Source: Olsenella profusa DSM 13989 (GTDB lineage Bacteria > Actinomycetota > Coriobacteriia > Coriobacteriales > Atopobiaceae). Taken from it: DNA of 64,000 nucleotides. Under the pieces are notes generated by a model. That model was not told the DNA's origin. It was given only the letters and a program-made list of their open reading frames with translations, and searched no databases. The stretch lies in NCBI RefSeq assembly GCF_030811115.1, contig NZ_JAUSQK010000001.1, positions 248,001-312,000 of the forward strand, written 5' to 3'. The position numbers and the translations under genes are program-made. Each line of letters starts with the position of its first letter. Positions within the stretch are counted from its first letter, which is position 1. This document shows, piece after piece, positions 15,461-24,351 of this stretch.

Positions 15461-16699
15461 TCACTCGATGCACTCCACATGATTTCGCAGCGAGAACCAT
15501 GCACCAACCGTCACAAGCACCGCTCCGAGGGAGATGAAGACGGCGGACGGCGCACCTATCCATGCAACAAACCCGCAATAGAGAGACGAGAGCGGAGCAG
15601 CACCAAAGGAGGCAAGGCTCATCACTGAAATTGCCGTTGCGGTATCGGAACCCCGTGCCTGCGTGATGAAACGTGTGACAAGCAAGGTCGAGCCCACGCC
15701 GCTGCCCAAACCCGCAGCTACAGAGAGCAGTGACGCAAGCGTGTGAGAACTTGTCGCCCCTGCAGCAGCAAACCCAAGCCCAGCGACGACGATCCCCCGT
15801 CCGATATGCGGTTCGGCCCTCTGGGGAACCACAAGGGCCATAAGGCATGCCGCAACGGCCGCACCTGCCCCATAACACGCGAGCACCTGTCCCAATTGGA
15901 AACCATCCCAAGCGCGAGCCGTGGCCAGCATGGCATATCCCGTATTCGTGAGCCCAGAGGCAGCAAACTCCGCCAGCACGATCAACACGAGACACGGACG
16001 AAGCACACTGTTGGCAAGTATGCGCTTGACGCTCCCGAGCATCCGCGTCCCTAACGTATGGAGCGGGCGCCCATCCGTCAGGGAGGTACGGCAGCATTGC
16101 TCCCGTACCATGAGCAGGCAGGCAAGGGACACGAGCGACACAACGGCGAGCATTGAGAAGAGCATGCGTGGAGAGAGGAAGCCGAGCAGTGCGCCGCCAA
16201 GAAGTGGTCCTGCCACCACTCCCAGCCGCTGTATCCCGGAAAACAGCGGCTGGATTCTCTCGATCGTATCCTCAGACGAAACCGTGGTGACCATGCTTTG
16301 CGAACTTGGCAGATAAAAGGCCTCAATACAACCGAAGAGCAGAGCCGCCGCCAACAAGGCCCCCATCATGGGCACGGGCCTATCGCCACAAGCCACGGCC
16401 AGAGCGCCGAGCACGACCATGCGCAGGAAGCTCGCCCTCACGGCAACTCGACGAAACCCCCTCCCATCGGCAAAGGCCCCTGCAGGTAGAAGTAGGATGG
16501 CGCGCGGCAGGGCACCAATCGAAACGACAAGGCCAGCAACGAGGTCGGATTCGGCTAGTGCCAAGGCATACCAGGCCAACGCAAGATAGAAGACCTGATC
16601 CCCCATGACGCTGACGGCATAGCCAAGGAGAAAGAGCGTGACGTTCCTCCCGCTCCCACCAGAATGCAGCGAGGGCGCAGTCCCCTCCACAGGAGTCAC
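15461..16699 (-). CDS. MFS transporter (exporter-like)
   Basis: A 412-residue major facilitator protein with about 12 hydrophobic helices. It belongs to the branch of drug or macrolide-type exporters (LFLLGYAVSVMGDQVFYLALAWYAL at the first helix; loop motif AGAFADGRGFRR between helices 2 and 3). The start is GTG overlapping the stop of the preceding 65-codon ORF (GTGA), so the two are translationally coupled. An ArsR-type regulator is divergent, a common pairing for regulated exporters. Codon use is somewhat less GC-biased than in neighbours, hinting at later acquisition. Substrate is unknown. Confidence 0.85.
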   Translation of the reverse strand: MTPVEGTAPSLHSGGSGRNVTLFLLGYAVSVMGDQVFYLALAWYALALAESDLVAGLVVSIGALPRAILLLPAGAFADGRGFRRVAVRASFLRMVVLGALAVACGDRPVPMMGALLAAALLFGCIEAFYLPSSQSMVTTVSSEDTIERIQPLFSGIQRLGVVAGPLLGGALLGFLSPRMLFSMLAVVSLVSLACLLMVREQCCRTSLTDGRPLHTLGTRMLGSVKRILANSVLRPCLVLIVLAEFAASGLTNTGYAMLATARAWDGFQLGQVLACYGAGAAVAACLMALVVPQRAEPHIGRGIVVAGLGFAAAGATSSHTLASLLSVAAGLGSGVGSTLLVTRFITQARGSDTATAISVMSLASFGAAPLSSLYCGFVAWIGAPSAVFISLGAVLVTVGAWFSLRNHVECIE

Positions 16700-16893
16700 A
16701 GCCGCACTCCTTCTCTTATGGCAAGCGATTCCATATCAATGAGATACGATCGGCTCATCACGGAACAATCTCCCGTGAGCAAGTACTGCACTATCTGGCC
16801 AACCACACTCCTGGGAACTGAGTTGAGCGTACGGTAGTCGTCCTCGCGTTTGAACGCATCGTCATAGGGCGCGAAACTGTCATACACCTCCAC
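16696..16893 (-). CDS. Short hypothetical protein coupled to the MFS gene
   Basis: A 65-codon ORF starting GTG behind AGGAAGG and ending in a GTGA overlap with the MFS start. The protein begins MEVYDSFAPYDDAFKREDDYR, is acidic near the N-terminus, and has no recognised domain. It may be the C-terminal remnant of a longer protein or a small leader that couples translation. The upstream frame closes within about 40 bases with no better start. Confidence 0.45.
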   Translation of the reverse strand: MEVYDSFAPYDDAFKREDDYRTLNSVPRSVVGQIVQYLLTGDCSVMSRSYLIDMESLAIREGVRL

Positions 16894-16950
16894 GAGATCC
16901 GCCTTCCTCGAGTCCGCGCCTGTATGCTGATGACCATTTTATCAACATAT

Positions 16951-16989
16951 ATTGTACAATTATTATTGCTAAATTTCAAAGGGAAATTT
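16951..16989. promoter_or_regulatory. AT-rich operator/promoter region between exporter and ArsR-type gene
   Basis: A sharp AT-rich island in otherwise GC-rich DNA. It contains the palindrome ATTGTACAAT (16951-16960) and the inverted repeat AAATTTC-n5-GAAATTT (16971-16989). Both lie between the divergent genes and are the most likely sites for the winged-helix regulator. Confidence 0.5.
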
Positions 16990-17058
16990 GGGCGAGCCGG
17001 CATGACTCACCGCTATGGCAGAATTGCTCAGGAGCCATCACTGAGGATAGAGGGCAGC

Positions 17059-17652
17059 ATGGGAAAATCAGAAACAATCAAGCGTACAGTCACTGATATC
17101 ACTACGCTTAGGGTCATGTCGAACCCAGAGCGCATGCGAATCCTCGGCCTTCTACGAAACCGGGGTGCTCACACAGTGGGACAGATCAGCTCCGAGATTG
17201 GCCTCGCACCAGGGAGCGTGAGCTATCATTTAAAGAGGCTTGCCGCTGTGGGGCTTGCCGAGCAGATGACTAACCCTGACATGGATCGCCGTCAAAGTTG
17301 GTGGCAGGCATCTGACGCAGCAATTGAGCCGGCAGTCAGCCCAGATGAAGGGGCCAGCAAAGAAGTCCGACTGGAGTTGGGGCGTGCCTCGGTACGCACC
17401 TATTTCGAAGCATATGAGCGCTACCTGCAAGGCTACAGGGACTTGCCGCGCGCATGGCGCGAGCATGAGATACGTCTCGATACCGTGCTTTCTCTCACAC
17501 CAGAGGAGATGGGACAGTTCGAATCTGACCTGGAGGCGCTTTTAGACGCGTGGACAAAGAGAGTGGCGGCTACGACAGGGCACGCCTCCTCGAACCACGA
17601 TCATCGCAGCCAGGTGCTCATCGCACTCCTTGGATTCCCCTGGCAGCCTTAA
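17059..17652 (+). CDS. ArsR-family-like winged-helix regulator
   Basis: A 197-residue DNA-binding protein. Residues about 10-80 form a winged helix of the ArsR/HTH_20 type (LRVMSNPERMRILGLLRNRGAHTVGQISSEIGLAPGSVSYHLKRLAAVGL). The remainder is an acidic, helical ligand or dimer region without ArsR metal cysteines. The start chosen is ATG at 17059, with AGAGGG five bases upstream; in-frame upstream codons lack a ribosome site. It is divergent from the MFS exporter, which it probably represses. Confidence 0.8.
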   Translation: MGKSETIKRTVTDITTLRVMSNPERMRILGLLRNRGAHTVGQISSEIGLAPGSVSYHLKRLAAVGLAEQMTNPDMDRRQSWWQASDAAIEPAVSPDEGASKEVRLELGRASVRTYFEAYERYLQGYRDLPRAWREHEIRLDTVLSLTPEEMGQFESDLEALLDAWTKRVAATTGHASSNHDHRSQVLIALLGFPWQP

Positions 17653-17724
17653 CACCGTGGTAGCCACTGGAATGGCATCCTCGCGGCAGGAAGAGGGCTC
17701 CGGAGCAGGTTCGCCCCGGAGCCC

Positions 17725-17923
17725 TGTGGGTGCCAATCGATCCGTGTGGGTGCCAAATGATTCGTGTGGGTGCCCTTCTCCCGGGAGGGGCCGACAAAAC
17801 CCCAGTTCGCAAGAGGCCGAGACGGGAGATTGGCACCCACATGCAGCAAATCGCACCCACACGGTGAGAATGACACCCACAGCGGTGGAGAATCGCACCC
17901 ACATGCAGCAAATCGCACCCACA
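17725..17923. repeat. Phased GTGGGTGCC repeat array 1 (three forward, five inverted)
   Basis: The 321-base gap between two convergent genes holds no gene. TGTGGGTGCC starts at 17725, 17745 and 17765, exactly 20 bp apart. The inverted form (GCACCCACA or ACACCCACA) starts at 17833, 17853, 17873, 17895 and 17915. The innermost forward and inverted copies extend into CTCCCG/CGGGAG, giving arms of about 19 bases with two mismatches. The same architecture recurs at 45956-46072. Confidence 0.8.
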
Positions 17924-17973
17924 TGGGGATGCCCCATGCATCACACGCACACGAGGAGCTTGCGCCCTCGCCT

Positions 17974-19344
17974 TTAGCGCTCGCAGAGCCAGAGATGCGT
18001 GGTGAAGGGCTCCACCTCGGAGCCACCACCGAAGTCGTGCCACTCCCCCGTCGCCAGATCGGTCGCCCGACCGCACTGCGCATCGAAGTGGAAGGTCACG
18101 GGCTCGCTACCGGCGTTCACGGCCACGATGACGCGCTCGTGCTCGCTTGTGCGCTGGAAGAGCAGCGTGGTGGACGACACCTGGATCTCGGTGTAGTCGC
18201 CCCAGCAGAGCGCCTCAAAGCCAGGGGCGTCCTTCTTGCGCGCCGCCGCATACGCGGCGATGGCTTCCGTGAGCTCGTTCCACTCGGGCGCATCCAGCGC
18301 GGGACGCAGCTCGTGGTCGCCAAACCTCTGCTCGCCCTCGATGCCCCACTCGCTGCCATAGTACAGGCAGGGCACACCGGGGATGCCAAAGAGCAGGCCA
18401 TACAGGCATGGGAGCTGGCGTGTGTCATCCAGCTTGGTGGCAATGCGCGGCACATCGTGGTTGTCCACGAAGTTGAGCAGGTGTCTGCCCGTATAGAGGT
18501 CCCAGGGGTCGCTCCCGCTCTGGCGATTGAGGGCGTAGGCCACCTCATGCATGTTGGACGAGTTCATGGATGACCAGAGGCCCTTGTACACCTCGTAGTT
18601 GGTGACGGAGTCCGCGAGGGTGTCCCCCATCCACTGGTTGTAGTCGCCGAACATGGTCTCGCCCACCAGCACGAACTTGCCGTCGTACGCTCCCAGGCGC
18701 TCCGTGCGCCTTGCCGTGAGCTCGTCGGCGATGCGGCGCAGATACTCCAAGAAGCCACGGTCGAGGCAATAGGCCACGTCCAGGCGCAGGCCATCGATGT
18801 CGAACTCCTCCTCCCAGCCACGAATGACATCGGCCAGGTAGTCATTGAGCTCGAGGTTGCCATGGTTGAGCTTGACGAGGTAGGGCACGCCCGCCCACGT
18901 CTCGTAGGAGAGGCCGTCGTCCCACTCGGTGTTACCGTCCCAGTCGATGTTGAACCAACCGGCATAGGGGCTGCTCTCACGGTTCTTAAGCACGTCCTGA
19001 AAGGCCCAGAACCCACGCCCCACGTGATTGAACACGCCGTCGAGCAGCACCTTGATGCCGGCCTCATGACAGGCGTCCACCACCCTGCGCAGGTCCGCAT
19101 TGGTGCCCAGGCGGCGGTCGACGGTCTTGTAGTCGCGCGTGTCGTAGCCATGCGCGTCGCTTTCGAACACGGGGTTGAGCATGAGGCAGGTGGCGCCCAG
19201 CTTGGTCATGTGCTCGATCCAACCATGATCCACGAGCTGCAGGATGCGCGGTTCCGGATCGGACGTGCCATCGTTCTCATACGGGGCACCTGTCAGCCCC
19301 AGCGGATACACCTGATAGACCACGGATCCCTCATACCAGTTCAT
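17974..19344 (-). CDS. GH13 alpha-amylase-family glycosidase, cytoplasmic
   Basis: A 456-residue alpha-amylase superfamily enzyme with all four conserved regions: DGVFNH (102-107), GLRLDV with the nucleophile Asp189, GET with acid/base Glu229, and FVDNHD ending at Asp297. It has no signal peptide, so it likely trims imported maltodextrins or similar alpha-glucans. Length and the short N-terminus fit cyclomaltodextrinase/neopullulanase-like or small intracellular amylases. ATG at 19344 (MNWYEGSVV) follows GGGAGG; an earlier in-frame ATG eight codons upstream is less well placed. Exact linkage specificity cannot be told. Confidence 0.9.
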   Translation of the reverse strand: MNWYEGSVVYQVYPLGLTGAPYENDGTSDPEPRILQLVDHGWIEHMTKLGATCLMLNPVFESDAHGYDTRDYKTVDRRLGTNADLRRVVDACHEAGIKVLLDGVFNHVGRGFWAFQDVLKNRESSPYAGWFNIDWDGNTEWDDGLSYETWAGVPYLVKLNHGNLELNDYLADVIRGWEEEFDIDGLRLDVAYCLDRGFLEYLRRIADELTARRTERLGAYDGKFVLVGETMFGDYNQWMGDTLADSVTNYEVYKGLWSSMNSSNMHEVAYALNRQSGSDPWDLYTGRHLLNFVDNHDVPRIATKLDDTRQLPCLYGLLFGIPGVPCLYYGSEWGIEGEQRFGDHELRPALDAPEWNELTEAIAAYAAARKKDAPGFEALCWGDYTEIQVSSTTLLFQRTSEHERVIVAVNAGSEPVTFHFDAQCGRATDLATGEWHDFGGGSEVEPFTTHLWLCER

Positions 19345-19450
19345 AGAACCTCCCGTCTGGCGCATGCGCCAGGTCGCAGTGTCACTTCATTGTAGGTGCT
19401 CGTCCACCGATTCCCAGGCCTATACTGGCTTTCGGGCAAAAGGGGGGAAT

Positions 19451-19528
19451 ATGAGCACATCGGCATCGGACGTCTCGTCCTCGGCGCGCGAGGGGCATCT
19501 CGCATACGTCACGGAGACGTACCCCTAG
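19451..19528 (+). other. Possible 25-codon ORF or gene remnant
   Basis: The 296-base gap between the amylase and phospholipase-like genes contains an ATG behind AGGGGGG, opening 25 codons that end in TAG. Translation beyond the TAG continues for dozens of codons, which suggests a decayed gene rather than a functional peptide. A TATACT -10-like box lies about 30 bases upstream. No homologue is recognised. Confidence 0.25.
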
Positions 19529-19640
19529 CTCTTGGACTGTGACCGTGTGGGCAGTGCGCCGCGTCCCATGGGCAAGAGCCGCGCCATGCCCTCAAGGGCT
19601 ACGTCGGGGGCACGACGTGCTTCCGTGAGGTTGCCCGGTG

Positions 19641-20360
19641 TTATCGCAGGTAGAACTTGGGCGGCGCAGCGAGCTCCGGTGCCGACGCGCCTTCGCGCGC
19701 GTAGGCCAGAAGGCCCCGCTCCAGACGTTCCTGCACGTCGTGGGACATGTGCTCGAAGAGTCCCGCCGTCAGCATACGGTAGTGCGGCGTCTCGCTGAGA
19801 TAGTGCTCCTGATTCGCGCGCACGATGGCATCGGACACGTCCACGGCACGACGCACATCCCCCTCCGCAATGCGGTACTGGGGAAATGCCACGGCCTGCG
19901 CGATGAGCGCGTCATCCACCCTGCAGAGCATCGAGATGTCCAACGTACGTCCAAAGAGCGCGAAGTCATCCTGCTTGAGGACGCGCGTCGCGTTCCCCGA
20001 GGGAATGTGACGCTTCATGCGAAACGCATTCACCCAGTGGTTGTAGCCATTGTCCGCCACAAGGTGACACCAGGCGCCCAGCGTCACGTCGCTCACGTGT
20101 CCGGCGTCATCCGCGCTGGGTAGGCCATAGCGCCCCCAGAACTCCCAGAAGCGGGCCTCGGGCACAAAGGCGGGGTCGGCGAAGTGCGTTTCGCGATACT
20201 CGATCGTACGGGTGATGGGCCGTACCATGTAGCCCACGTAGACGTCTGGCACGAAGTTGCCGAAGAGAAAGGCGTTCACATCGTGAATGCCCAGCTCATC
20301 GGCCGTATGCTCGCGGAGGAGCCGCTCGACGTGCGCGGTATGTACGTTCCAGCTTGGCAT
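19641..20360 (-). CDS. Zinc-dependent phospholipase C-like protein
   Basis: A 239-residue protein resembling the zinc-dependent phospholipase C/S1-P1 nuclease-like fold seen in many Firmicutes and Coriobacteriia hypothetical proteins. Metal-site segments are the N-terminal PSWNVHTAHVERLL, NAFLFGNFVPDVY and LGAWCHLVADNGYNHWVN. There is no signal peptide, unlike secreted phospholipases, so the role is probably intracellular and unknown. It precedes no obvious partner; the pheT stop lies 54 bases beyond its start on the same strand. Confidence 0.7.
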   Translation of the reverse strand: MPSWNVHTAHVERLLREHTADELGIHDVNAFLFGNFVPDVYVGYMVRPITRTIEYRETHFADPAFVPEARFWEFWGRYGLPSADDAGHVSDVTLGAWCHLVADNGYNHWVNAFRMKRHIPSGNATRVLKQDDFALFGRTLDISMLCRVDDALIAQAVAFPQYRIAEGDVRRAVDVSDAIVRANQEHYLSETPHYRMLTAGLFEHMSHDVQERLERGLLAYAREGASAPELAAPPKFYLR

Positions 20361-20414
20361 AGCGGCATGGTACCCGCATGACAGCGGGAAGGCTGCCTCA
20401 CGGGTGCCTCCGAG

Positions 20415-22886
20415 TTACCTTCTCACCTCACCACCCGTGGACTTGGTCACCTTGGTCACGAGCTTGTTGTGCGCCCTCTCGACCTCCTCGGAGGTGAGGG
20501 TGTGGTCGGCCGCGCGATACGTGAGCGAGAAGGCCATGGACTTCTTGCCCGCTCCCACGCGCACGGGATCGCGGTACACGTCAAAGAGGCGCACGTCTGC
20601 CAGCAGCTTGCCACCAGCGCTCCTGACGCGCTGCGCCACCTGCTCGAAGGGCATATCCTCATCCACCACGAGCGCAAGGTCGATGGAGACGCCAGGCAGC
20701 GTGGGCACCTCCTTGTAGGGAAGCTCGCGCCTGGCCAGGCGCAGCAGGGCTGCCGTGGAGAGCTCGAAGGCCACCACCGGCACGTCGATGCCGACGTTCC
20801 GGAGGCTCGCAGGATGCATGGTACCCACCCATCCCAACAGCTCGCCCCTGCCAAGCACCTCGGCGGCACGACCGGGCTGCAGCCAGCCGTACCGCTCGGG
20901 GTCGGCCACACGGAAGCGCACCTTGGTGATGCGCAACGCCTCGAGCAGACCTTCCACGATGCCCTTGGCATCAAAGAAGTCCAGGTCGTGATAGGTACGG
21001 TTCCACTGGTTGTCGTCCCAGGAGCCCGAGAGCACACCGGCCACAAAGCTGGGCTCGCTCGGCTGGCTCTTGCCCTCGCGGCCATGGAACACCCGGCCGA
21101 TCTCATAGAGGTGCACGTTCTGCACGCCATGATCGATGTTGTAGGCAACGGAGCGCAGAAGCCCCGGCAGGAGGTCGCGGCGCATCTCGGACTGGTCTGC
21201 CACCAGGGGGTTCATGATCCTGACGGGAATGCCGCGACCGGTCTCTCCCATGCCCAGGCGCTTGAGGTCGCCGGCGTCGGCAAAGGCGTAGGTGCTCGTC
21301 TCGGAGAGGCCGCTGGCGCGTAGCACGGCGCCGATCCTGCGAAGGCACCGCTGCTCCACGGTGAGGCCACCGGCGTGGTTGCGCGCGGCGGGCAGCGTGG
21401 GCTCCACGTCGCCCTCACCCCAGAGACGCAGGACCTCCTCGACGAGATCGACCTCGCGCGTGAGGTCGGGCCGGTTGGTGGGGGCGACCACCGTGAGTGC
21501 GGAATGCTCGTCGGCGCTCCCCGTGACCACGCACCCCAGGCGACGCAGGCGCTCCACCATGAAGCTGGTCTCGATGGGGGCACCGCACAGGGCGCGCACG
21601 CGGTCGGGGCGCAGCGTGAGCGTCACGGGCGAGACGGGCGCGGGGTGGACGTCCACGATACCCTCGCATACCTGGGCCGAGCAGCACTGCTCGAAGAGGG
21701 CGGCCGCCACGGTGGCTACGGTGGCGCACCCCGCGGTGTCCACCTGACGCTCGTAGCGGATGGAGGCCTCGCTCATGAGGTCGAGGCTGCGGCTGGCGCG
21801 GCTGATGTGCCCCGCCTCGAAGCTCGCGGACTCCAGGAGCACGTCGCAGGTGCCCTCGTCGATCTCGGAGTCGAGGCCCCCCATCACACCAGCCAGCGCC
21901 ACGGGCACCCTGTCGTCATCGGTGATGACGACCATGTCGCCCGTGAGCGTGCGCCGCTCGCCATCGAGGGTGGTGACCTCCTCGCCATCGGCGGCGGCAC
22001 GCACCACGATGTGGCGCTTGCCAGCGCGCTCGGAGAGCTTGCCCAGGTCGAACGCGTGCAGGGGCTGTCCGGTAAGGTACATCACGTAGTTGGTGACGTC
22101 CACCACGTTGTTGATGGGGCGGCTGCCCGCGGCGATGACGCGCTTGGCCAGCCACTCGGGGCTGGGGCCGATCTTGACGTTGCGCACCACGCGCGCGGTA
22201 TAGCGCGGGCAGAGCGACGCATCGTCGATGCGCACGTCCACGAGGTCGGCGGAACGACCGAAGGCGGCGCTCTCGCTCTGCACCTTTGGCAGCTCGATGT
22301 GGGTGTCCTCGTCGAGCATGGCGGAGACCTCGGTCGCCATGCCCACCATGGAGAGGCAGTCGGGGCGGTTGGGCGTGATCTCGCAGTCGATGACGGTGTC
22401 ACTCAGCCGGCGCCACCGCACGAAGTCCACGCCCACCGGCGCATCGGGCGGCAGGATCATGATGCCCTCGTGGTCACCCCCCAGGCCCAGCTCACGCTCC
22501 GAGCAGTTCATGCCACAGGAGTCGATGCCGCGCAGCCTGCCCCTCCTGATCTTGACGCCCCCCGGAAGCGTGGCTCCCACCAGCGCCGTGGCGGTCTTGT
22601 CGCCCTGGTTGAAGTTCTGGGCGCCGCAGACCACCTGCAGCGGCACGGGGTTGCCGTCCTCGTCCACGTTGTGGGTTCCCACGTCCATCTTGCAGACGAA
22701 CATGTGGTCCGAGTTGGGGTGCGGGACCTTCTCAAGCACCTGCGCCGTCACGACCTTGGTGATGTCGGCGCCCACCCTCTCGACGGCCTCGACCTCGGTG
22801 CCGGTGCGGACGAACTCGCGCACCAGGTCCTGGGGGTCATCGGGGATGTCCACCATGCCCTTGAGCCACTCGTAGGAGACGCGCAT
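20415..22886 (-). CDS. pheT: Phenylalanyl-tRNA synthetase beta subunit
   Basis: An 823-residue beta chain of the alpha2-beta2 synthetase that charges tRNA-Phe. Domains in order are the MRVSYEWLKGMVDI N-terminus, an OB-fold tRNA-binding domain at about 40-150 (PHPNSDHMFVCKMDVG), the B3/B4 editing region (CPRYTARVV... and INNVVDVTNYVMY), the B5 domain, the catalytic-like core and a C-terminal anticodon-binding domain (YKEVPTLPGVSIDLALVVDEDMPFEQVAQRV...DVYRD). ATG follows AAAGG 47 bases after pheS. Both are controlled by the T-box upstream of pheS. Confidence 0.97.
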   Translation of the reverse strand: MRVSYEWLKGMVDIPDDPQDLVREFVRTGTEVEAVERVGADITKVVTAQVLEKVPHPNSDHMFVCKMDVGTHNVDEDGNPVPLQVVCGAQNFNQGDKTATALVGATLPGGVKIRRGRLRGIDSCGMNCSERELGLGGDHEGIMILPPDAPVGVDFVRWRRLSDTVIDCEITPNRPDCLSMVGMATEVSAMLDEDTHIELPKVQSESAAFGRSADLVDVRIDDASLCPRYTARVVRNVKIGPSPEWLAKRVIAAGSRPINNVVDVTNYVMYLTGQPLHAFDLGKLSERAGKRHIVVRAAADGEEVTTLDGERRTLTGDMVVITDDDRVPVALAGVMGGLDSEIDEGTCDVLLESASFEAGHISRASRSLDLMSEASIRYERQVDTAGCATVATVAAALFEQCCSAQVCEGIVDVHPAPVSPVTLTLRPDRVRALCGAPIETSFMVERLRRLGCVVTGSADEHSALTVVAPTNRPDLTREVDLVEEVLRLWGEGDVEPTLPAARNHAGGLTVEQRCLRRIGAVLRASGLSETSTYAFADAGDLKRLGMGETGRGIPVRIMNPLVADQSEMRRDLLPGLLRSVAYNIDHGVQNVHLYEIGRVFHGREGKSQPSEPSFVAGVLSGSWDDNQWNRTYHDLDFFDAKGIVEGLLEALRITKVRFRVADPERYGWLQPGRAAEVLGRGELLGWVGTMHPASLRNVGIDVPVVAFELSTAALLRLARRELPYKEVPTLPGVSIDLALVVDEDMPFEQVAQRVRSAGGKLLADVRLFDVYRDPVRVGAGKKSMAFSLTYRAADHTLTSEEVERAHNKLVTKVTKSTGGEVRR

Positions 22887-22933
22887 GTCGTTGCCTTTCT
22901 GTTCGTGCGGAAACGGTCGTGTGGGGATGTCGC

Positions 22934-24001
22934 CTAGAACTGACGCAGGAAGCGCATGTCGCCGGTCATGAGCATGCGCAGGTCGGGCAGGTCGTAGCGC
23001 AGGGCTGCCACACGCTCCACACCGATGCCGAAGGCGAAGCCGGAGTAGCGCTCGGGGTCGATGCCAACGTAGTCGAAGACGTTGGGATCGACCATGCCGC
23101 AGCCCAGGATCTCAAGCCAGCCGGTGCCCTTGCAGAAGCGGCAGCCCGCGCCGTGGCACACGCCACACGAGACGTCCACCTCGCAGCTCGGCTCCGTGAA
23201 CGGGAAGAAGTGCGGGCGGTAGCGGGTGGCGCGGTCGGCACCGAAGATCTCGCACGTGAGTTGGTCGAGCGTGCCCTTGAGGTCGCCAAAGGTGATGCCC
23301 TCGTCCACCACGAGCCCCTCCACCTGCGTGAACTGCGGCAGGTGGTTGGCGTCGGCCGTGTCGGGACGAAAGACCGTGCCCGGACAGATCATGTAGATGG
23401 GCGGCCCCTGGCGCTCCATGACACGCACCTGCACGCCGGAGGTCTGGGTGCGCAGCAGCATGTCGGAGACGGACAGCCCCAGGTCGCCCTTGCCCTCGGG
23501 CGCGTTGTCGACCACGTAGAAGGTGTCGGACGCGGCGCGGCTGGGGTGGTCGGCGGGTGCGTTCAGCGCGGTGAAGTTGTGGTAGACGTCCTCGATGTAG
23601 GGGCCGTCCTCCACGGTGTAGCCAAGCCCCACGAAGATGTCCTCGATCTCCTCGCGGATCTGGGAGATGAGATGCTGGGTCCCCGCGTGGAGACGGCGGC
23701 CCGGCAGCGTGACGTCCACGGCCTCGGCCGAGATGCGCTCCTCCAGCGCGGCCCGCTCGAGTGCCTCCCTGCGCGCGGCGAGTGCGGACTCCACGGAACC
23801 ACGCACGCTGTTGGCGAGCTGACCCATGGCCGGACGATCCTCCTGGGGAACCGCTCCCATGGAGCGCATGATGGCCGTGAGCGAGCCCTTCTTGCCCAGA
23901 AAGGCCACACGCACCCGCTCGAGCTCGTCGAGCGTGCCCGCCTGCGCGATACCCTGCTCCGCCTGTGTCTGAATGGCCCTGAGGTCATCGGACATTGCCA
24001 T
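22934..24001 (-). CDS. pheS: Phenylalanyl-tRNA synthetase alpha subunit
   Basis: A 355-residue catalytic subunit. An N-terminal coiled coil (residues 1-90) precedes class II motifs 2 and 3 (HLPQFTQVEGLVVDE, GFAFGIGVERVAALRY). Between them is a four-cysteine insert, CGVCHGAGCRFCKGTGWLE, a knuckle found in some bacterial PheS and absent from E. coli. The start is ATG at 24001 behind GGAAGGGG, which also sits just past the T-box terminator. It forms an operon with pheT. Confidence 0.96.
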   Translation of the reverse strand: MAMSDDLRAIQTQAEQGIAQAGTLDELERVRVAFLGKKGSLTAIMRSMGAVPQEDRPAMGQLANSVRGSVESALAARREALERAALEERISAEAVDVTLPGRRLHAGTQHLISQIREEIEDIFVGLGYTVEDGPYIEDVYHNFTALNAPADHPSRAASDTFYVVDNAPEGKGDLGLSVSDMLLRTQTSGVQVRVMERQGPPIYMICPGTVFRPDTADANHLPQFTQVEGLVVDEGITFGDLKGTLDQLTCEIFGADRATRYRPHFFPFTEPSCEVDVSCGVCHGAGCRFCKGTGWLEILGCGMVDPNVFDYVGIDPERYSGFAFGIGVERVAALRYDLPDLRMLMTGDMRFLRQF

Positions 24002-24015
24002 GAGAGAACCCCTTC

Positions 24016-24054
24016 CAAAAAGAAAGCCGCCCCTGAGCCTGTGCCCAAGGACGG
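24016..24054 (-). terminator. Regulated terminator of the T-box leader
   Basis: A 12-bp stem (complement of 24043-24054 with 24027-24038, including G-U pairs), four-base loop, then CTTTCTTTTT. It competes with the antiterminator that contains the T-box sequence. Confidence 0.88.
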
Positions 24055-24300
24055 AGACGATCCGCGGTACCACCTTGCTTGACGCGCGCGTTTTCACCCG
24101 CACACGTCCCCTCTTGTGTCCCGTGCCGTGGGACGGACGGCTTCCCTACTGGCGCCGCGGCGCGTTCAGGTTGCGGCTGGTGGAGTGAACGTCTTCCGTC
24201 CGCCTGCGTGGGAGCCTCTCAGCCCATGGACTCCCGCTCTGTCCGCTGGCGACGCGACGGCAAGAACCTCTCCGTCAATGCCTTGGAGCATGGTAGCACA
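24016..24300 (-). ncRNA. T-box leader of pheST
   Basis: The leader RNA contains the T-box sequence CAAGGTGGTACCGCGG (complement of 24062-24077), the binding site for the uncharged tRNA acceptor end. An AGTA-type box (CCAGTAGG) and extensive helices lie upstream. A GTTCAC segment provides a candidate UUC specifier. Antitermination on uncharged tRNA-Phe would raise synthetase expression. The 5' end is approximate. Confidence 0.9.
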
Positions 24301-24351
24301 GGGCAGGAGCAGCACCCGAAGGTCACAGCGAATCCGTAACGTGCACCGGAA

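Noticed and set aside
12672-16097. Minus-strand frames of 486 and 650 codons opposite ldhA and pyk
   Set aside because: Both oppose certain glycolytic genes and show repetitive Asp/Val/Gly/His composition without domains.
17725-17923. CRISPR array
   Set aside because: Repeat units are only about 10 bp with 10-bp gaps, occur in both orientations, and have no cas genes nearby.
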